Shown here: positions 20,184 through 30,016 of the stretch, piece by piece | How positions within the stretch are numbered: the first letter of the stretch is position 1 | How the letters are laid out: each line of letters starts with the position of its first letter | NCBI RefSeq assembly: GCF_022406875.1 | Contig: NZ_CP023018.1 | Location: forward strand, 1,006,784-1,070,783 | Direction: 5' to 3' | DNA: 64,000 bases | DNA from: Ectothiorhodosinus mongolicus | Lineage (GTDB): Bacteria; Pseudomonadota; Gammaproteobacteria; Ectothiorhodospirales; Ectothiorhodospiraceae | Made by a program: the position numbers and the translations under genes | Notes under the pieces: generated by a model | What the model was told of the DNA's origin: nothing | Databases searched by the model: none | The model's input: the letters and a program-made list of their open reading frames with translations, nothing else

Positions 20184-20576
20184 TTAATGCGTCACGAAAC
20201 CGCGCACTGTGTCTTCATCCTTGGCCCCCATCATGACTTGCTTGATCAGTCCTTTTTCGACACGAATCAGTGTCGGTGTGCCCATAACGCGAAATTTTTT
20301 AGCCATCTCTGGTTGTTGTCCTACATCGATGAACAACACGTTGTCTTGCTCGGACTGTAGGGATTCTAGAGTGGTCGATATCTGCTGACACATACTGCAG
20401 CGAGGGCTGAAAAAGTAGAGGATGAATTTTGCTTGAGGGTCTTGCTGAGCACTGAGTAGCGCTGCAAAATCTGGGGCAGGGCGGCCTTGCATACCCTTGC
20501 TTCGATAGAGAAAAGCGAATTGGCCCAGTAGAAACAAGGCAATTAAAATCGCGATAAGCCAGCCCGTAGTTCCCAT
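20184..20576 (-). CDS. Membrane-anchored thioredoxin-like protein
   Basis: A 130-residue protein with one N-terminal transmembrane helix (GWLIAILIALFLLGQFAFLY) and a thioredoxin fold. The redox motif is CSMC in FFSPRCSMCQQIS, and the cis-proline context is MGTPTLIRV. The topology suggests a periplasmic thiol-disulfide oxidoreductase, although the domain could also face the cytoplasm. It lies between the DUF3775 gene and the TcuB-like gene; a role in cofactor or haem maturation is conceivable but not shown. Confidence 0.8.
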   Translation of the reverse strand: MGTTGWLIAILIALFLLGQFAFLYRSKGMQGRPAPDFAALLSAQQDPQAKFILYFFSPRCSMCQQISTTLESLQSEQDNVLFIDVGQQPEMAKKFRVMGTPTLIRVEKGLIKQVMMGAKDEDTVRGFVTH

Positions 20577-20645
20577 TAGTGTAAAGCCTTGATCTCTTGG
20601 GTGCCGCGCCCCGATAGCGTGATTCTTATATTAGCACGCAAGCTT

Positions 20646-21704
20646 TCAGTCTGATTTGCTTTCCCCGTCCTCAATGAGAATTTTCGAGCGACGTTGATTT
20701 GTCACAAGTTTCTGCACTTTGGCGTCCACAAGGGCAAGAAAGCGATAACCACCATGGGTGAATTTGCTCAGAGGCATGAGTACAAAAAAAGCCAATACAC
20801 AGCCCAGATGCAATGCCACCAAGATGGGCCCGGCATTGCTTTGCAGTAATAGCTTTGCAGCCAATCCGGTGACGGCGAGCAACCCCAAGAGTGTGAGTAG
20901 CAGATATCCCTGTGCTGCAGGAGCACTGGCTTTCAGTGCTATCCGCTCTTGAGTTTTGTGATACGCCAGCAGGAGAACACCCAGCAGGAGTACGAAGCCA
21001 AATAAAACGGCGAGGATATCGGGTAACAAAGGATGAATCGGGGCAAAGATCACGCTTATGGGGGTGGCTAAAATGCTCAAGAAAAAACCATAGAAAACGG
21101 CGTGATGCGCTAAGCGGCGGTGATCGGGGTGCTGGCTTTGTTGACAACCGCCACCACCGCCATCCAAATGGCGTAAAACTAGAGTATCGATTAGAGCGTC
21201 TCGCCAGGCTTGACCAGAGCGAGCATCAACGGTGGTGGCCCGCGTTTCTCGCCAAAACTGCAGCCAGGACATCGACATGCTGAAGATAGCCCACAATAAG
21301 CCGAGTGCAAGTAATGTGGGGGTCCACACTGACGGTGCCTGTATTCCCATTAGCAATAGAGGGATCAGGCCAATGATGAGCAGCCATACTGCACCCCAAA
21401 GTGGCTTCGTTATGAGCTGATCAGCAAAGCCTTTTGGCCAAGCGAATTGTTCGTAGCTGTTAACACGCGTGCGCGCCAAAGTTGCGGGCACGTCTATAGC
21501 AAAGGGGTGGGGCGGTGCGTACTGACACGCCGACCAGCAGGCACCACAGTTGTGGCAGAGGTTGGCCAAATGCACCAAGTCCTCGAGGCGCAGTTCGGAG
21601 CGTTGCTGTGCCGAGGGAAATACCGGACAAAGTCCCGTACAAAACCCGCATACATTGCAGAGTTTGAAGACGCGCCTTGCTTCTTGGTTAGATGACGAGT
21701 CCAT
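20646..21704 (-). CDS. TcuB/CobZ-type iron-sulfur, haem b membrane oxidoreductase subunit
   Basis: A 352-residue protein with two N-terminal 4Fe-4S-type motifs (CNVCGFCTGLCPVFP and CHNCGACWSACQY). About six transmembrane helices with scattered histidines, suited to haem b, follow. This is the TcuB architecture: in Salmonella TcuB reoxidises the flavin of TcuA during tricarballylate oxidation. In Rhodobacter capsulatus the same modules are fused in CobZ, which makes precorrin-3B for B12. Three bp from the TcuA-like gene and directly linked to two cobQ genes, it is most likely part of a split CobZ; no tricarballylate transporter or regulator is nearby. Confidence 0.85.
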   Translation of the reverse strand: MDSSSNQEARRVFKLCNVCGFCTGLCPVFPSAQQRSELRLEDLVHLANLCHNCGACWSACQYAPPHPFAIDVPATLARTRVNSYEQFAWPKGFADQLITKPLWGAVWLLIIGLIPLLLMGIQAPSVWTPTLLALGLLWAIFSMSMSWLQFWRETRATTVDARSGQAWRDALIDTLVLRHLDGGGGGCQQSQHPDHRRLAHHAVFYGFFLSILATPISVIFAPIHPLLPDILAVLFGFVLLLGVLLLAYHKTQERIALKASAPAAQGYLLLTLLGLLAVTGLAAKLLLQSNAGPILVALHLGCVLAFFVLMPLSKFTHGGYRFLALVDAKVQKLVTNQRRSKILIEDGESKSD

Positions 21705-21707
21705 GGG

Positions 21708-23078
21708 CTAGTGTCTCATCGCCACAGCGGCTTGCTGGCCCGCAATGCGCCCAAATACAGCTCCGACCGCTAAAGCCGCGCCGGCAGTGTAGCCGCCTCC
21801 GAGTATCGCCGGCGCCATAATCATACCCGCAGCAAACACCCGCTCACATGGGCCACCTTCTGTTATGCATACACGCGCTTTGCCATCGACTTGTATGCCA
21901 AACCCCGTGAAGGTAATGCCTGGACATAAGGCATAGGCGCTAAACGGGGGTTTTTTAAGGGCCATCGCGAATCGGCTTTTACGCGGAGTCGCAGTGCAGT
22001 GACAGTTCGCTGACGACGTTTCGGAGACAATATGGTCATGGTATTGGGACACTGTTTTCTGCAACTGCTGGGGGTCTACGTCAATGGCGCTTGCTAACTC
22101 GGTGAGGCTATGGGCACGAACGGGTTCATAAATATGGTCAGGGAGCTGAGTTTCACCATCGGCATCCAATAACAAGTAAGAAGGGCCATCTGCGTTTTGC
22201 AACAGGGTCTGACCCCAATAAGAATAGCGATGCGGACTGGTCATTTTTGCTTCATCAAAAAACCGCTCACCGCGCTTATTGATGACAATGCCCCAGTGTA
22301 GCCCGTCTGCGCGCGTGACAATGCCACCATCGGTCAGAGGTGCATCAGCGTGGACAGCGACCGCATGACATTGATCTCGCCTGCCGACCGGTTTGGCTCC
22401 CTGAGCCAATAAGTCCGACAATAATGCACCTGTTACCCAGGGCGAGCCTCGCACACGCAGATGGTCAGCCACGGGCCCTAGGTCTTCTCTGAGCTTATCT
22501 AAATTAGCTTGATAGCCGCCGCTACAGATAATCACGCTGGCGGCCCGCAGCGTGCATTGGTCCTGTGGCTGTTGCAGCACTATTTCGAAATTTTCACGGA
22601 CATGCAGGGGCACATGCGTCACAGTAGTCTCTTGCAGGATTTCAACACCCAGTGTTTCAGCCCGGGTGAACAGTGCATTCATGGCATGTCGACCGCCACC
22701 CAAAAAGAAAGCTGTCTTACGTGAGTAGGGTAGATTGGCTTGTTCGATGGTTTCAAACTTCAGCCCTTGGCGCATGAACCAGTCGGGTAGCTCGGCAGAC
22801 TGCTTGGCCAGGATCTGACACAGCTCAGGGTCACCCGCCCCATGATTGATCGCGTTTAGATCAGCCATATATTCGTCTACGCCATACTGGCCTGGAAAGA
22901 GCGGACTGGGTTGATCATGAGCAATGCGCAAATTGCGTGAATGCCGTGCATTGCCGCCACGTTGGAATTTGGGGGCGGAATCTACCAATGTGACCTTAGC
23001 ACCATGCTCACTGGCACTGATGGCTGAGCAAAGCGCCGCTATGCCACCGCCAATAACCAAAACATCGGTGCTATTCAT
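21708..23078 (-). CDS. TcuA/CobZ-type FAD-dependent oxidoreductase
   Basis: A 456-residue flavoprotein of the succinate dehydrogenase/fumarate reductase flavoprotein superfamily. The Rossmann dinucleotide motif is VLVIGGGIAALCSAISASEHG at the N-terminus, RNLRIAHD follows, and the C-terminal FAD contact is AGMIMAPAILGGGYTAGAALAVGAVFGR. TcuA oxidises tricarballylate to cis-aconitate; the fused homologue CobZ catalyses precorrin-3A to precorrin-3B. The start codon overlaps the cobQ stop by 4 bp, so coupling to cobyric acid synthesis favours the corrin role. Which reaction it performs cannot be decided from sequence alone. Confidence 0.85.
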   Translation of the reverse strand: MNSTDVLVIGGGIAALCSAISASEHGAKVTLVDSAPKFQRGGNARHSRNLRIAHDQPSPLFPGQYGVDEYMADLNAINHGAGDPELCQILAKQSAELPDWFMRQGLKFETIEQANLPYSRKTAFFLGGGRHAMNALFTRAETLGVEILQETTVTHVPLHVRENFEIVLQQPQDQCTLRAASVIICSGGYQANLDKLREDLGPVADHLRVRGSPWVTGALLSDLLAQGAKPVGRRDQCHAVAVHADAPLTDGGIVTRADGLHWGIVINKRGERFFDEAKMTSPHRYSYWGQTLLQNADGPSYLLLDADGETQLPDHIYEPVRAHSLTELASAIDVDPQQLQKTVSQYHDHIVSETSSANCHCTATPRKSRFAMALKKPPFSAYALCPGITFTGFGIQVDGKARVCITEGGPCERVFAAGMIMAPAILGGGYTAGAALAVGAVFGRIAGQQAAVAMRH

Positions 23079-24625
23079 CGGCCGCCAAAGGGTTTTTCTG
23101 CCAAGCTCAGCAGGTGGTCTAGATCCAAATCCGCTTCAAGTTGAGCAGCGAGCTGGTCCAGCGTATTTTCCATGCGTTGCTGGTGCGCTATGCCGGATGC
23201 TTTGACGCCCAGAGTATCCAGCCAATGTGCGCGAAATGCATCATTATGAAATAGGCCATGAACATAGCTGCCAAAAACGCGCCCATCAAAGCCACACGCA
23301 CCTTCTGCATCAACTGTGTCTTGCGTTTGCAGATTCAACCAGGGACTGGACAGCGCTGGGCCCTTTGAGACCCCCATGTGCATTTCATAACCCTGGATAC
23401 GTGCCTTGGAGTGCTGATCCAGATGGTCCAGGGTACGCAAGGTTTTAGACACATCAATATGTGTTTCCATGTTGAGTAAACCCAGTCCTTGCGTACTGCC
23501 GGGCGAACCTTCTAAGCCATCCGGGTCATGGACGGCATTGCCCAACATTTGAAAACCGGCACATAAACCTACGACAACACCTCCACGGCGCACATGCGCT
23601 CGGATATCGTGATGCCAGCCTTCGGTATAAAGTGTCTTGAGATCTTCACGGGTAGCTTTTGAACCCGGAAGAATCACCACATCGGTATCTGCAGGAACCG
23701 GGGTTCCGGAAGGGAGCCAGAAGAGGTTGACCTCCGGTTCCGCCGCTAACGGATCTAAGTCATCAAAATTCGCTACACGAGGCAGTCGAGGGACTGCGAT
23801 GTTTAATTTGGCGGATCGGCCAGATCGAGGACGATCCAGCGCTAGGGAATCTTCTTGAGGCAGTTGAGCAGCGGCATCAAACCAAGAGATTAATCCCAGA
23901 CAGGGCCATCCGGTGATTTGACTCATGAGGTGCATTGCTGGGGCAAACACCTTCGGGTCACCACGGAAACGGTTAACCAGATAGGCCTTAATGCGCCGAC
24001 GATCTGCTTCTGACCAGAGAGCATGACTACCCACCACAGAAGCCAGCATGCCGCCACGAGCATCCTCGCCCATGAGGACCACGGGTAAATCGGCAGCTTC
24101 AGCCAGGCCCATATTGGTAATGTCCTGGGGGCGCAAATACGTTTCTGCACTAGAGCCGGCTCCTTCTACCAAAACCAAGTCTGCCTCACTGGCAAGACGA
24201 CGCAAGCTATCAAGAACGGCCGGCAGAAGCTGCGGTTTGATGTTTTGATAGTCAGCGGCAGAGATTTGCCCAATCACCCGACCGCGTAAGACGACCTGAC
24301 TGCAGTCATCAGACTCGGGCTTGAGGAGCACCGGATTCATATGCACAGAAAACGACGATCCACAGGCCATGGCTTGTAATGCCTGAGCTCGGCCGATTTC
24401 ACCTGCATGATCGGGCACATCAGAATCAACGGTGACTGCAGCATTATTGCTCATGTTTTGTGCTTTAAAGGGGCGTACGATAAGACCCCGGTTGGTGAAA
24501 GCCCGACATAGACCGGCAACAACTAGGCTTTTGCCCACATCCGCGTTCGTGCCTTGGAGCATCAGCACTTTGCCGCGTGTTGCGCGGTCAGGGCTTAACT
24601 TGGGGAAATCCAGAGTGCGGGCCAT
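23075..24625 (-). CDS. cobQ: Cobyric acid synthase-like protein, divergent paralogue
   Basis: A 516-residue CobQ/CbiP-type glutamine amidotransferase, which amidates corrin side chains b, d, e and g in B12 synthesis. The P-loop region is QGTNADVGKSLVVAG. The triad-type GATase domain has GVVVGLCAGFQMLG (Cys nucleophile) and FGSYVHGLFHND (His). The highly conserved GDIDRGG motif reads GEDARGG here (24050-24070), so an aspartate is lost or shifted. I use the ATG at 24625; the longer frame starts with TTG inside the upstream paralogue. It lies 13 bp after the canonical cobQ and may have reduced or altered specificity. Confidence 0.88.
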   Translation of the reverse strand: MARTLDFPKLSPDRATRGKVLMLQGTNADVGKSLVVAGLCRAFTNRGLIVRPFKAQNMSNNAAVTVDSDVPDHAGEIGRAQALQAMACGSSFSVHMNPVLLKPESDDCSQVVLRGRVIGQISAADYQNIKPQLLPAVLDSLRRLASEADLVLVEGAGSSAETYLRPQDITNMGLAEAADLPVVLMGEDARGGMLASVVGSHALWSEADRRRIKAYLVNRFRGDPKVFAPAMHLMSQITGWPCLGLISWFDAAAQLPQEDSLALDRPRSGRSAKLNIAVPRLPRVANFDDLDPLAAEPEVNLFWLPSGTPVPADTDVVILPGSKATREDLKTLYTEGWHHDIRAHVRRGGVVVGLCAGFQMLGNAVHDPDGLEGSPGSTQGLGLLNMETHIDVSKTLRTLDHLDQHSKARIQGYEMHMGVSKGPALSSPWLNLQTQDTVDAEGACGFDGRVFGSYVHGLFHNDAFRAHWLDTLGVKASGIAHQQRMENTLDQLAAQLEADLDLDHLLSLAEKPFGGR

Positions 24626-24638
24626 AGGCTTTTGGCGT

Positions 24639-26210
24639 TTAGCGCGCCAGCGACAACAGCGAATCCAAATCAAGATTGGCCTCGCAGTGATCCGCTAAAG
24701 CATCCAGCGCTGCTTCAATGCGTGCTTCGTAGGCTAGGTCCGAAGCTTTACCGCCAACTTGTGCCAACCAGTGACGGCGAAAGTCATCATTGCCGAAGAT
24801 GCCATGGACATAAGCGCCGCTGACCAAACCATCAGCGGTTATTGCCCCCTCGTCGCGAACGGTTCCTGAAGCTTCGCTGAGTCGCAACCAGGGTTTTTCC
24901 AGGCCGGGGCCTTGCGTGCGACCCATGTGCATTTCATAGCCCGTGATGCTGCAACCCGAGAATGTTTCTGTTGCATGAAGTTCCAACAGTTGTTTATCGG
25001 GTGTCATTTCAGTCTCTAAATCCAGCAAGCCTAAGCCGGGTGTTTCACCGGGCTCACCTTCGATACCAGAAGGATCACGAATCACCTTGCCCAGCATTTG
25101 GTAGCCAGCGCACAGGCCCACCACCCGCCCACCTTGGCGCACGTGCGATTGAATATCGATGTCCCAGCCTTCGCGGCGCAGCGTATCTAAGTCGCCCCGG
25201 GTGGACTTCGAGCCAGGCAGAATGATCACGTCGGTATCGCGGGGTATGGACTGGCCGGGTTTTACCCAGCGCAAGTGAACGCCCGGTTCGGCAGCCAGCG
25301 GATCCATGTCATCAAAGTTGGCAACACGAGACAATTGTGGGATCGAGATATTCAGACTCCCTCCTTGACTCATCGCTGGTCTTTCCAAAGCCAAAGAGTC
25401 CTCCGCAGGCAATTGTGCTGCGGCGTCAAACCAACGCAGAACGCCCAGCGAAGGCCAGCCGGTACGCTCTGTCATCAGCTCCATGGCGGGTTCAAACAGA
25501 GATAAGTCACCTCTGAATTTATTGATAATATAGCCCACAACCCGAGCTCGCTCATCGGCTTCATACAGGGCATGCGTCCCCACAATCGCCGCCAATGCGC
25601 CGCCGCGATCAATATCTCCCAGCAAAACCACAGGTAGATCGACTAGGTTGGCGAGTTTCATATTGGTGATATCGGATTTGCGCAGATAAACTTCGGCGCC
25701 ACTGCCGGCACCTTCAACCAGGACGAGATCGGCTTGTGCTGCAACACGATGAAAACTATCGACGACTGCTGGCAGTAGCTGAGGCTTCATCTTGTGATAC
25801 ACCTTGGCGCGACAAGTACCCAAGACTCGCCCGCGCAGCACCACCTGCGAACCGGCTGTGGTCTGGGGCTTGAGCAACACCGGGTTCATGTGAATCGACG
25901 GCGCTACGCCACAGGCTCGCGCTTGCAAAGCTTGGGCTCGCCCAATTTCACCGCGATGGGGTTGAGTCTCACCCTGTTGGTTTATTTCGGGATCACAGTC
26001 GCTGGTAACCGCTGCGTTATTGCTCATGTTTTGGGCTTTGAAAGGTCGCACAGTGAGCCCGCGTCGGGTGTAGGCGCGACAAAGGCCAGCTACCAAAAGA
26101 CTTTTGCCCACATCGGAGCTGGTGCCCTGAATCATGAGCGCCCGCGAGCGCCGCGGAGCCAATTCAGGACGTGAGGGAAAATCGATGGCTGCTTCAGGAT
26201 CATTAATCAC
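24639..26210 (-). CDS. cobQ: Cobyric acid synthase
   Basis: A 523-residue adenosylcobyrinic acid a,c-diamide amidotransferase (CobQ/CbiP). P-loop-like QGTSSDVGKSLLVAG, MNPVLLKPQ, VEGAGS and the canonical GDIDRGG motif are intact. The GATase domain has GRVVGLCAGYQMLG with the catalytic Cys and SGAYVHGIFGNDDFRR with the His. It heads the four-gene set cobQ-cobQ-tcuA-like-tcuB-like and is 86 bp from bchE, whose product needs the B12 this pathway makes. Confidence 0.95.
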   Translation of the reverse strand: MINDPEAAIDFPSRPELAPRRSRALMIQGTSSDVGKSLLVAGLCRAYTRRGLTVRPFKAQNMSNNAAVTSDCDPEINQQGETQPHRGEIGRAQALQARACGVAPSIHMNPVLLKPQTTAGSQVVLRGRVLGTCRAKVYHKMKPQLLPAVVDSFHRVAAQADLVLVEGAGSGAEVYLRKSDITNMKLANLVDLPVVLLGDIDRGGALAAIVGTHALYEADERARVVGYIINKFRGDLSLFEPAMELMTERTGWPSLGVLRWFDAAAQLPAEDSLALERPAMSQGGSLNISIPQLSRVANFDDMDPLAAEPGVHLRWVKPGQSIPRDTDVIILPGSKSTRGDLDTLRREGWDIDIQSHVRQGGRVVGLCAGYQMLGKVIRDPSGIEGEPGETPGLGLLDLETEMTPDKQLLELHATETFSGCSITGYEMHMGRTQGPGLEKPWLRLSEASGTVRDEGAITADGLVSGAYVHGIFGNDDFRRHWLAQVGGKASDLAYEARIEAALDALADHCEANLDLDSLLSLAR

Positions 26211-26246
26211 AATGTTAAAAGTCCGGTTATTTCAAGCCACAAAGAC

Positions 26247-26270
26247 CGAGGGCGCCCGCAGGCGCCCTCG
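26247..26270 (-). terminator. GC-rich hairpin between bchE and cobQ
   Basis: A perfect 10-bp inverted repeat, CGAGGGCGCC (26247-26256) and GGCGCCCTCG (26261-26270), with a 4-base loop. It lies downstream of the bchE stop on the minus strand. The bases after it read GTCTTTGTGG, a poor U-tract, so termination may be partial. It could separate bchE from the cobQ operon or set their relative expression. Confidence 0.5.
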
Positions 26271-26296
26271 TAAGCATACCTATTTTTCAGCCCAGG

Positions 26297-27967
26297 TCAG
26301 GCGTTTTCGCGGATATCAGTCTTGATTGTTTCACTGTCTAGGCTCTCCGCTAATTGCTGATCACCGCCGCCACAGACTTTCACCTGTACCGCTGCATCGC
26401 TGGCTGCTGCTTTGGCAGGCTTGCCGCCACGCTTGCGGATCGGAGCACTTTTCCACTTAATGACCTGTTCCTCAAGCTGCGGCTCAGGTTTCACCAGCGT
26501 GCGGCTGGTGTCAAAGTTCCAGTCCACCTTCTTGCGCGACTGTGGGCCCCAATAACCGGCTTTACCCAGGTCGTAGAAGCGTCGTTCAAACGCACTTTTC
26601 AAAAACGCTTTGAGGCAGCCGAGCAGGTATTTGCGACGCAAGCGATTGCGCTCCCAGGGATAACCGAGGAAGGCTTTCTTCATGTAAAAGCGTCTGTAGT
26701 TATGCATCACCCGATCCAGTAATTCACCACGGGTCATAGCTGCAGGCTTCATAATCGGTGTGACAAAGTTGTATTTTTCAAAGTCGAAAATTTCTACTTT
26801 GTCCTTGACGTCGTTGTACAAATCCGAAAATGGCCAGGGAGTGAACATCGCCCAATTCGCCATATCGGGATTCCAGTCCATACACATGCGGAAGGTTTCT
26901 TCGAGAGTTTCCGGGGTCTCATTGTCCAGACCAACAATGAACTGAGCTTCGGTGACGATACCGGCATTGCGCAGCAGTTCAATGGCCCGTTTGTTTTGGG
27001 CCACGGTGGTCTCTTTCACGAATGTATCGAGATTCATCTGCGCGGCGGCTTCGGTTCCTAGGGAAATGTGGACCAAGCCTGCCTTGCGATAAAATGGCAA
27101 CAAATCCTCATCACGCATGATGTCGGTGACGCGGGTATTGATACCCCAAAGAATGCCCAAATCACGATCGATCAGTTCCTCACAGAACTCGACGAATTTG
27201 GCTTTGTTAATCGTCGGCTCTTCATCGGCCAGGATAAAGAAGCCAACGCCATGATCCTTCATGAGGATTTCGATTTCATCGACGACTTTCTTCGGGTCAC
27301 GGACTCGGTAATCACGCCAGAACTTCCACTGGGAACAAAAGCTACAGGTGAAAGGGCAACCCCGCGACATGCTGGGCGTGGCAACCGGCACGCCAAGGGG
27401 AATGTAGATGTACTTCTTCCACTCCAAAATGCCCCAATCAGGGATAATCGAATCGACATCGCGAATGGTGGGTGCCGCTGGGGTGGCAATGACCTTGTCA
27501 TCGTCATTAAATGCGATGCCTTTGATTTCGTTGCGGCACTCAGGCCAGCGACCCGCATCAATGGCTTGAACCACTTCAAGCGTGATGGATTCGCCTTCGC
27601 CACGAATGATCGCATCAATCCAGGGTGCCTCAGTGAGGACCTGTTGGAACATGAAGGTAGCATGAATACCGCCTAATAGCGTCACCGCATTGGGACAGAC
27701 CTCTTTAGCGATTTTCAGCGTTTCCTCGGCTTTGTAAATGGCCGGAGTTACCGAGGTGCAGCAAATGACATCAGGATTTTCATGAGCAAAAATCTTGCGC
27801 AGATCCTCGTCACTGATTTCATCGGTCATGGCGTCGACAAAAATATAATCGTCATAACCGTTGGATTTGAGATAACCGGCTAGGTAGGCGACCCAGGCAG
27901 GAGACCACTTGCCGGCGATTTCAGCTCCGCCGGAATGATAGTTCGGGTGGACGAATAGGATTCGCAT
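26297..27967 (-). CDS. bchE: Mg-protoporphyrin IX monomethyl ester oxidative cyclase, anaerobic (BchE)
   Basis: A 556-residue B12-binding-domain radical SAM protein that forms the isocyclic ring E of (bacterio)chlorophyll without oxygen. [27 protein letters not shown] and [14 protein letters not shown] match BchE closely. The radical SAM cluster motif is [20 protein letters not shown], and [20 protein letters not shown] and [13 protein letters not shown] follow. The C-terminal [12 protein letters not shown] is also typical, then a lysine- and alanine-rich tail. The ATG at 27967 has GGAG 7 bases upstream. Presence of bchE implies anoxygenic photosynthesis. Cobalamin dependence links it to the adjacent cob genes. 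Confidence 0.95.
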   Translation of the reverse strand: MRILFVHPNYHSGGAEIAGKWSPAWVAYLAGYLKSNGYDDYIFVDAMTDEISDEDLRKIFAHENPDVICCTSVTPAIYKAEETLKIAKEVCPNAVTLLGGIHATFMFQQVLTEAPWIDAIIRGEGESITLEVVQAIDAGRWPECRNEIKGIAFNDDDKVIATPAAPTIRDVDSIIPDWGILEWKKYIYIPLGVPVATPSMSRGCPFTCSFCSQWKFWRDYRVRDPKKVVDEIEILMKDHGVGFFILADEEPTINKAKFVEFCEELIDRDLGILWGINTRVTDIMRDEDLLPFYRKAGLVHISLGTEAAAQMNLDTFVKETTVAQNKRAIELLRNAGIVTEAQFIVGLDNETPETLEETFRMCMDWNPDMANWAMFTPWPFSDLYNDVKDKVEIFDFEKYNFVTPIMKPAAMTRGELLDRVMHNYRRFYMKKAFLGYPWERNRLRRKYLLGCLKAFLKSAFERRFYDLGKAGYWGPQSRKKVDWNFDTSRTLVKPEPQLEEQVIKWKSAPIRKRGGKPAKAAASDAAVQVKVCGGGDQQLAESLDSETIKTDIRENA

Positions 27968-28022
27968 ATGCATGCTCCGCAAAATAAGAAGCGAGACTTC
28001 AGAGGACTGGCGACTCGCAAAT

Positions 28023-28047
28023 ACCATAGGCATTAAAATCCTATGGT
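28023..28047. promoter_or_regulatory. Inverted repeat upstream of bchE
   Basis: ACCATAGG (28023-28030) and CCTATGGT (28040-28047) form a perfect 8-bp dyad with a 9-base AT-rich spacer. It is centred about 68 bp upstream of the bchE start, in the 173-bp gap after the Cys-rich protein gene. It could be an operator or a weak terminator of the upstream gene. The TGT-N12-ACA site of PpsR/CrtJ and the FNR consensus were not seen in this gap. Confidence 0.45.
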
Positions 28048-28140
28048 TTTCAAAATCGATCGTACGCGTGCGTTTTTACGGTTTCAACAATGCCCTAGTT
28101 TAGAGGTGTGGATACCTGATCAGGCTCAAGTTACCGCCAA

Positions 28141-28494
28141 TTAGGGAGTGCGAGGTCGATAGTCGGGGATGGCTTCCTCGGGCAAATCCACTTGGAAACG
28201 AGTTTGTGGTTTGCCATCCCACAACACAGGCTGCTCTAACCATTTTTGGATGAAGTTCCAGGATTGCTTGATGCCATTATGCGGCAAATTGCAGCCACTG
28301 CAGTCTTTGCGCCGCATGCCATTGGCATCAATGAATACCTTATAGGGTCCCGGACACTCATAGGCAATTAGCGGGCAATAACAAAACAGACAATTGAATT
28401 CTCGTTTCACGCCTTTGTGGCAGGGCATGAAAGGGCATTCGTGATTGGTAAAGCCTTTGAAGGCTTCGTTGTCGGTGGTGTCTTTGGGCTGCAT
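28141..28494 (-). CDS. Cysteine-rich small domain protein
   Basis: A 117-residue protein matching the metal-binding-type 'cysteine-rich small domain' family. Nine or so cysteines lie in HECPFMPCHKG, FNCLFCYCPLIAYECPG and KDCSGCNLPHNG, enough for more than one metal or Fe-S site. The ATG at 28494 has AAGG 8 bases upstream; a GTG at 28533 would extend it and overlap hemF by 8 bp. Family members often lie near B12 genes. Here it sits between hemF and bchE. Function is unknown; a link to corrinoid or cluster handling is inferred from position. Confidence 0.8.
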   Translation of the reverse strand: MQPKDTTDNEAFKGFTNHECPFMPCHKGVKREFNCLFCYCPLIAYECPGPYKVFIDANGMRRKDCSGCNLPHNGIKQSWNFIQKWLEQPVLWDGKPQTRFQVDLPEEAIPDYRPRTP

Positions 28495-28525
28495 GGGATC
28501 AGCCTTGGGGATTTTGCGCAGTGTG

Positions 28526-30006
<1,481 letters not shown>

Positions 30007-30016
30007 AAGACCGGTT

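Noticed and set aside
20646-23078. Tricarballylate catabolism operon
   Set aside because: The TcuA/TcuB resemblance is real, but no tcuC transporter or tcuR regulator is present and the genes overlap cobQ, so a corrin role is preferred. It remains the main alternative.
27068-27676. Plus-strand open frame of 202 codons inside bchE
   Set aside because: The opposite strand encodes highly conserved BchE sequence through this whole stretch; the antisense frame shows no family features.
26211-28140. Cobalamin riboswitch upstream of cobQ or bchE
   Set aside because: The gap before cobQ is only 86 bp and neither gap shows a B12-box-like sequence; only simple hairpins are visible.
27968-28140. PpsR/CrtJ (TGT-N12-ACA) or FNR site before bchE
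   Set aside because: Scanning both strands by eye gave no match to either consensus in this gap.
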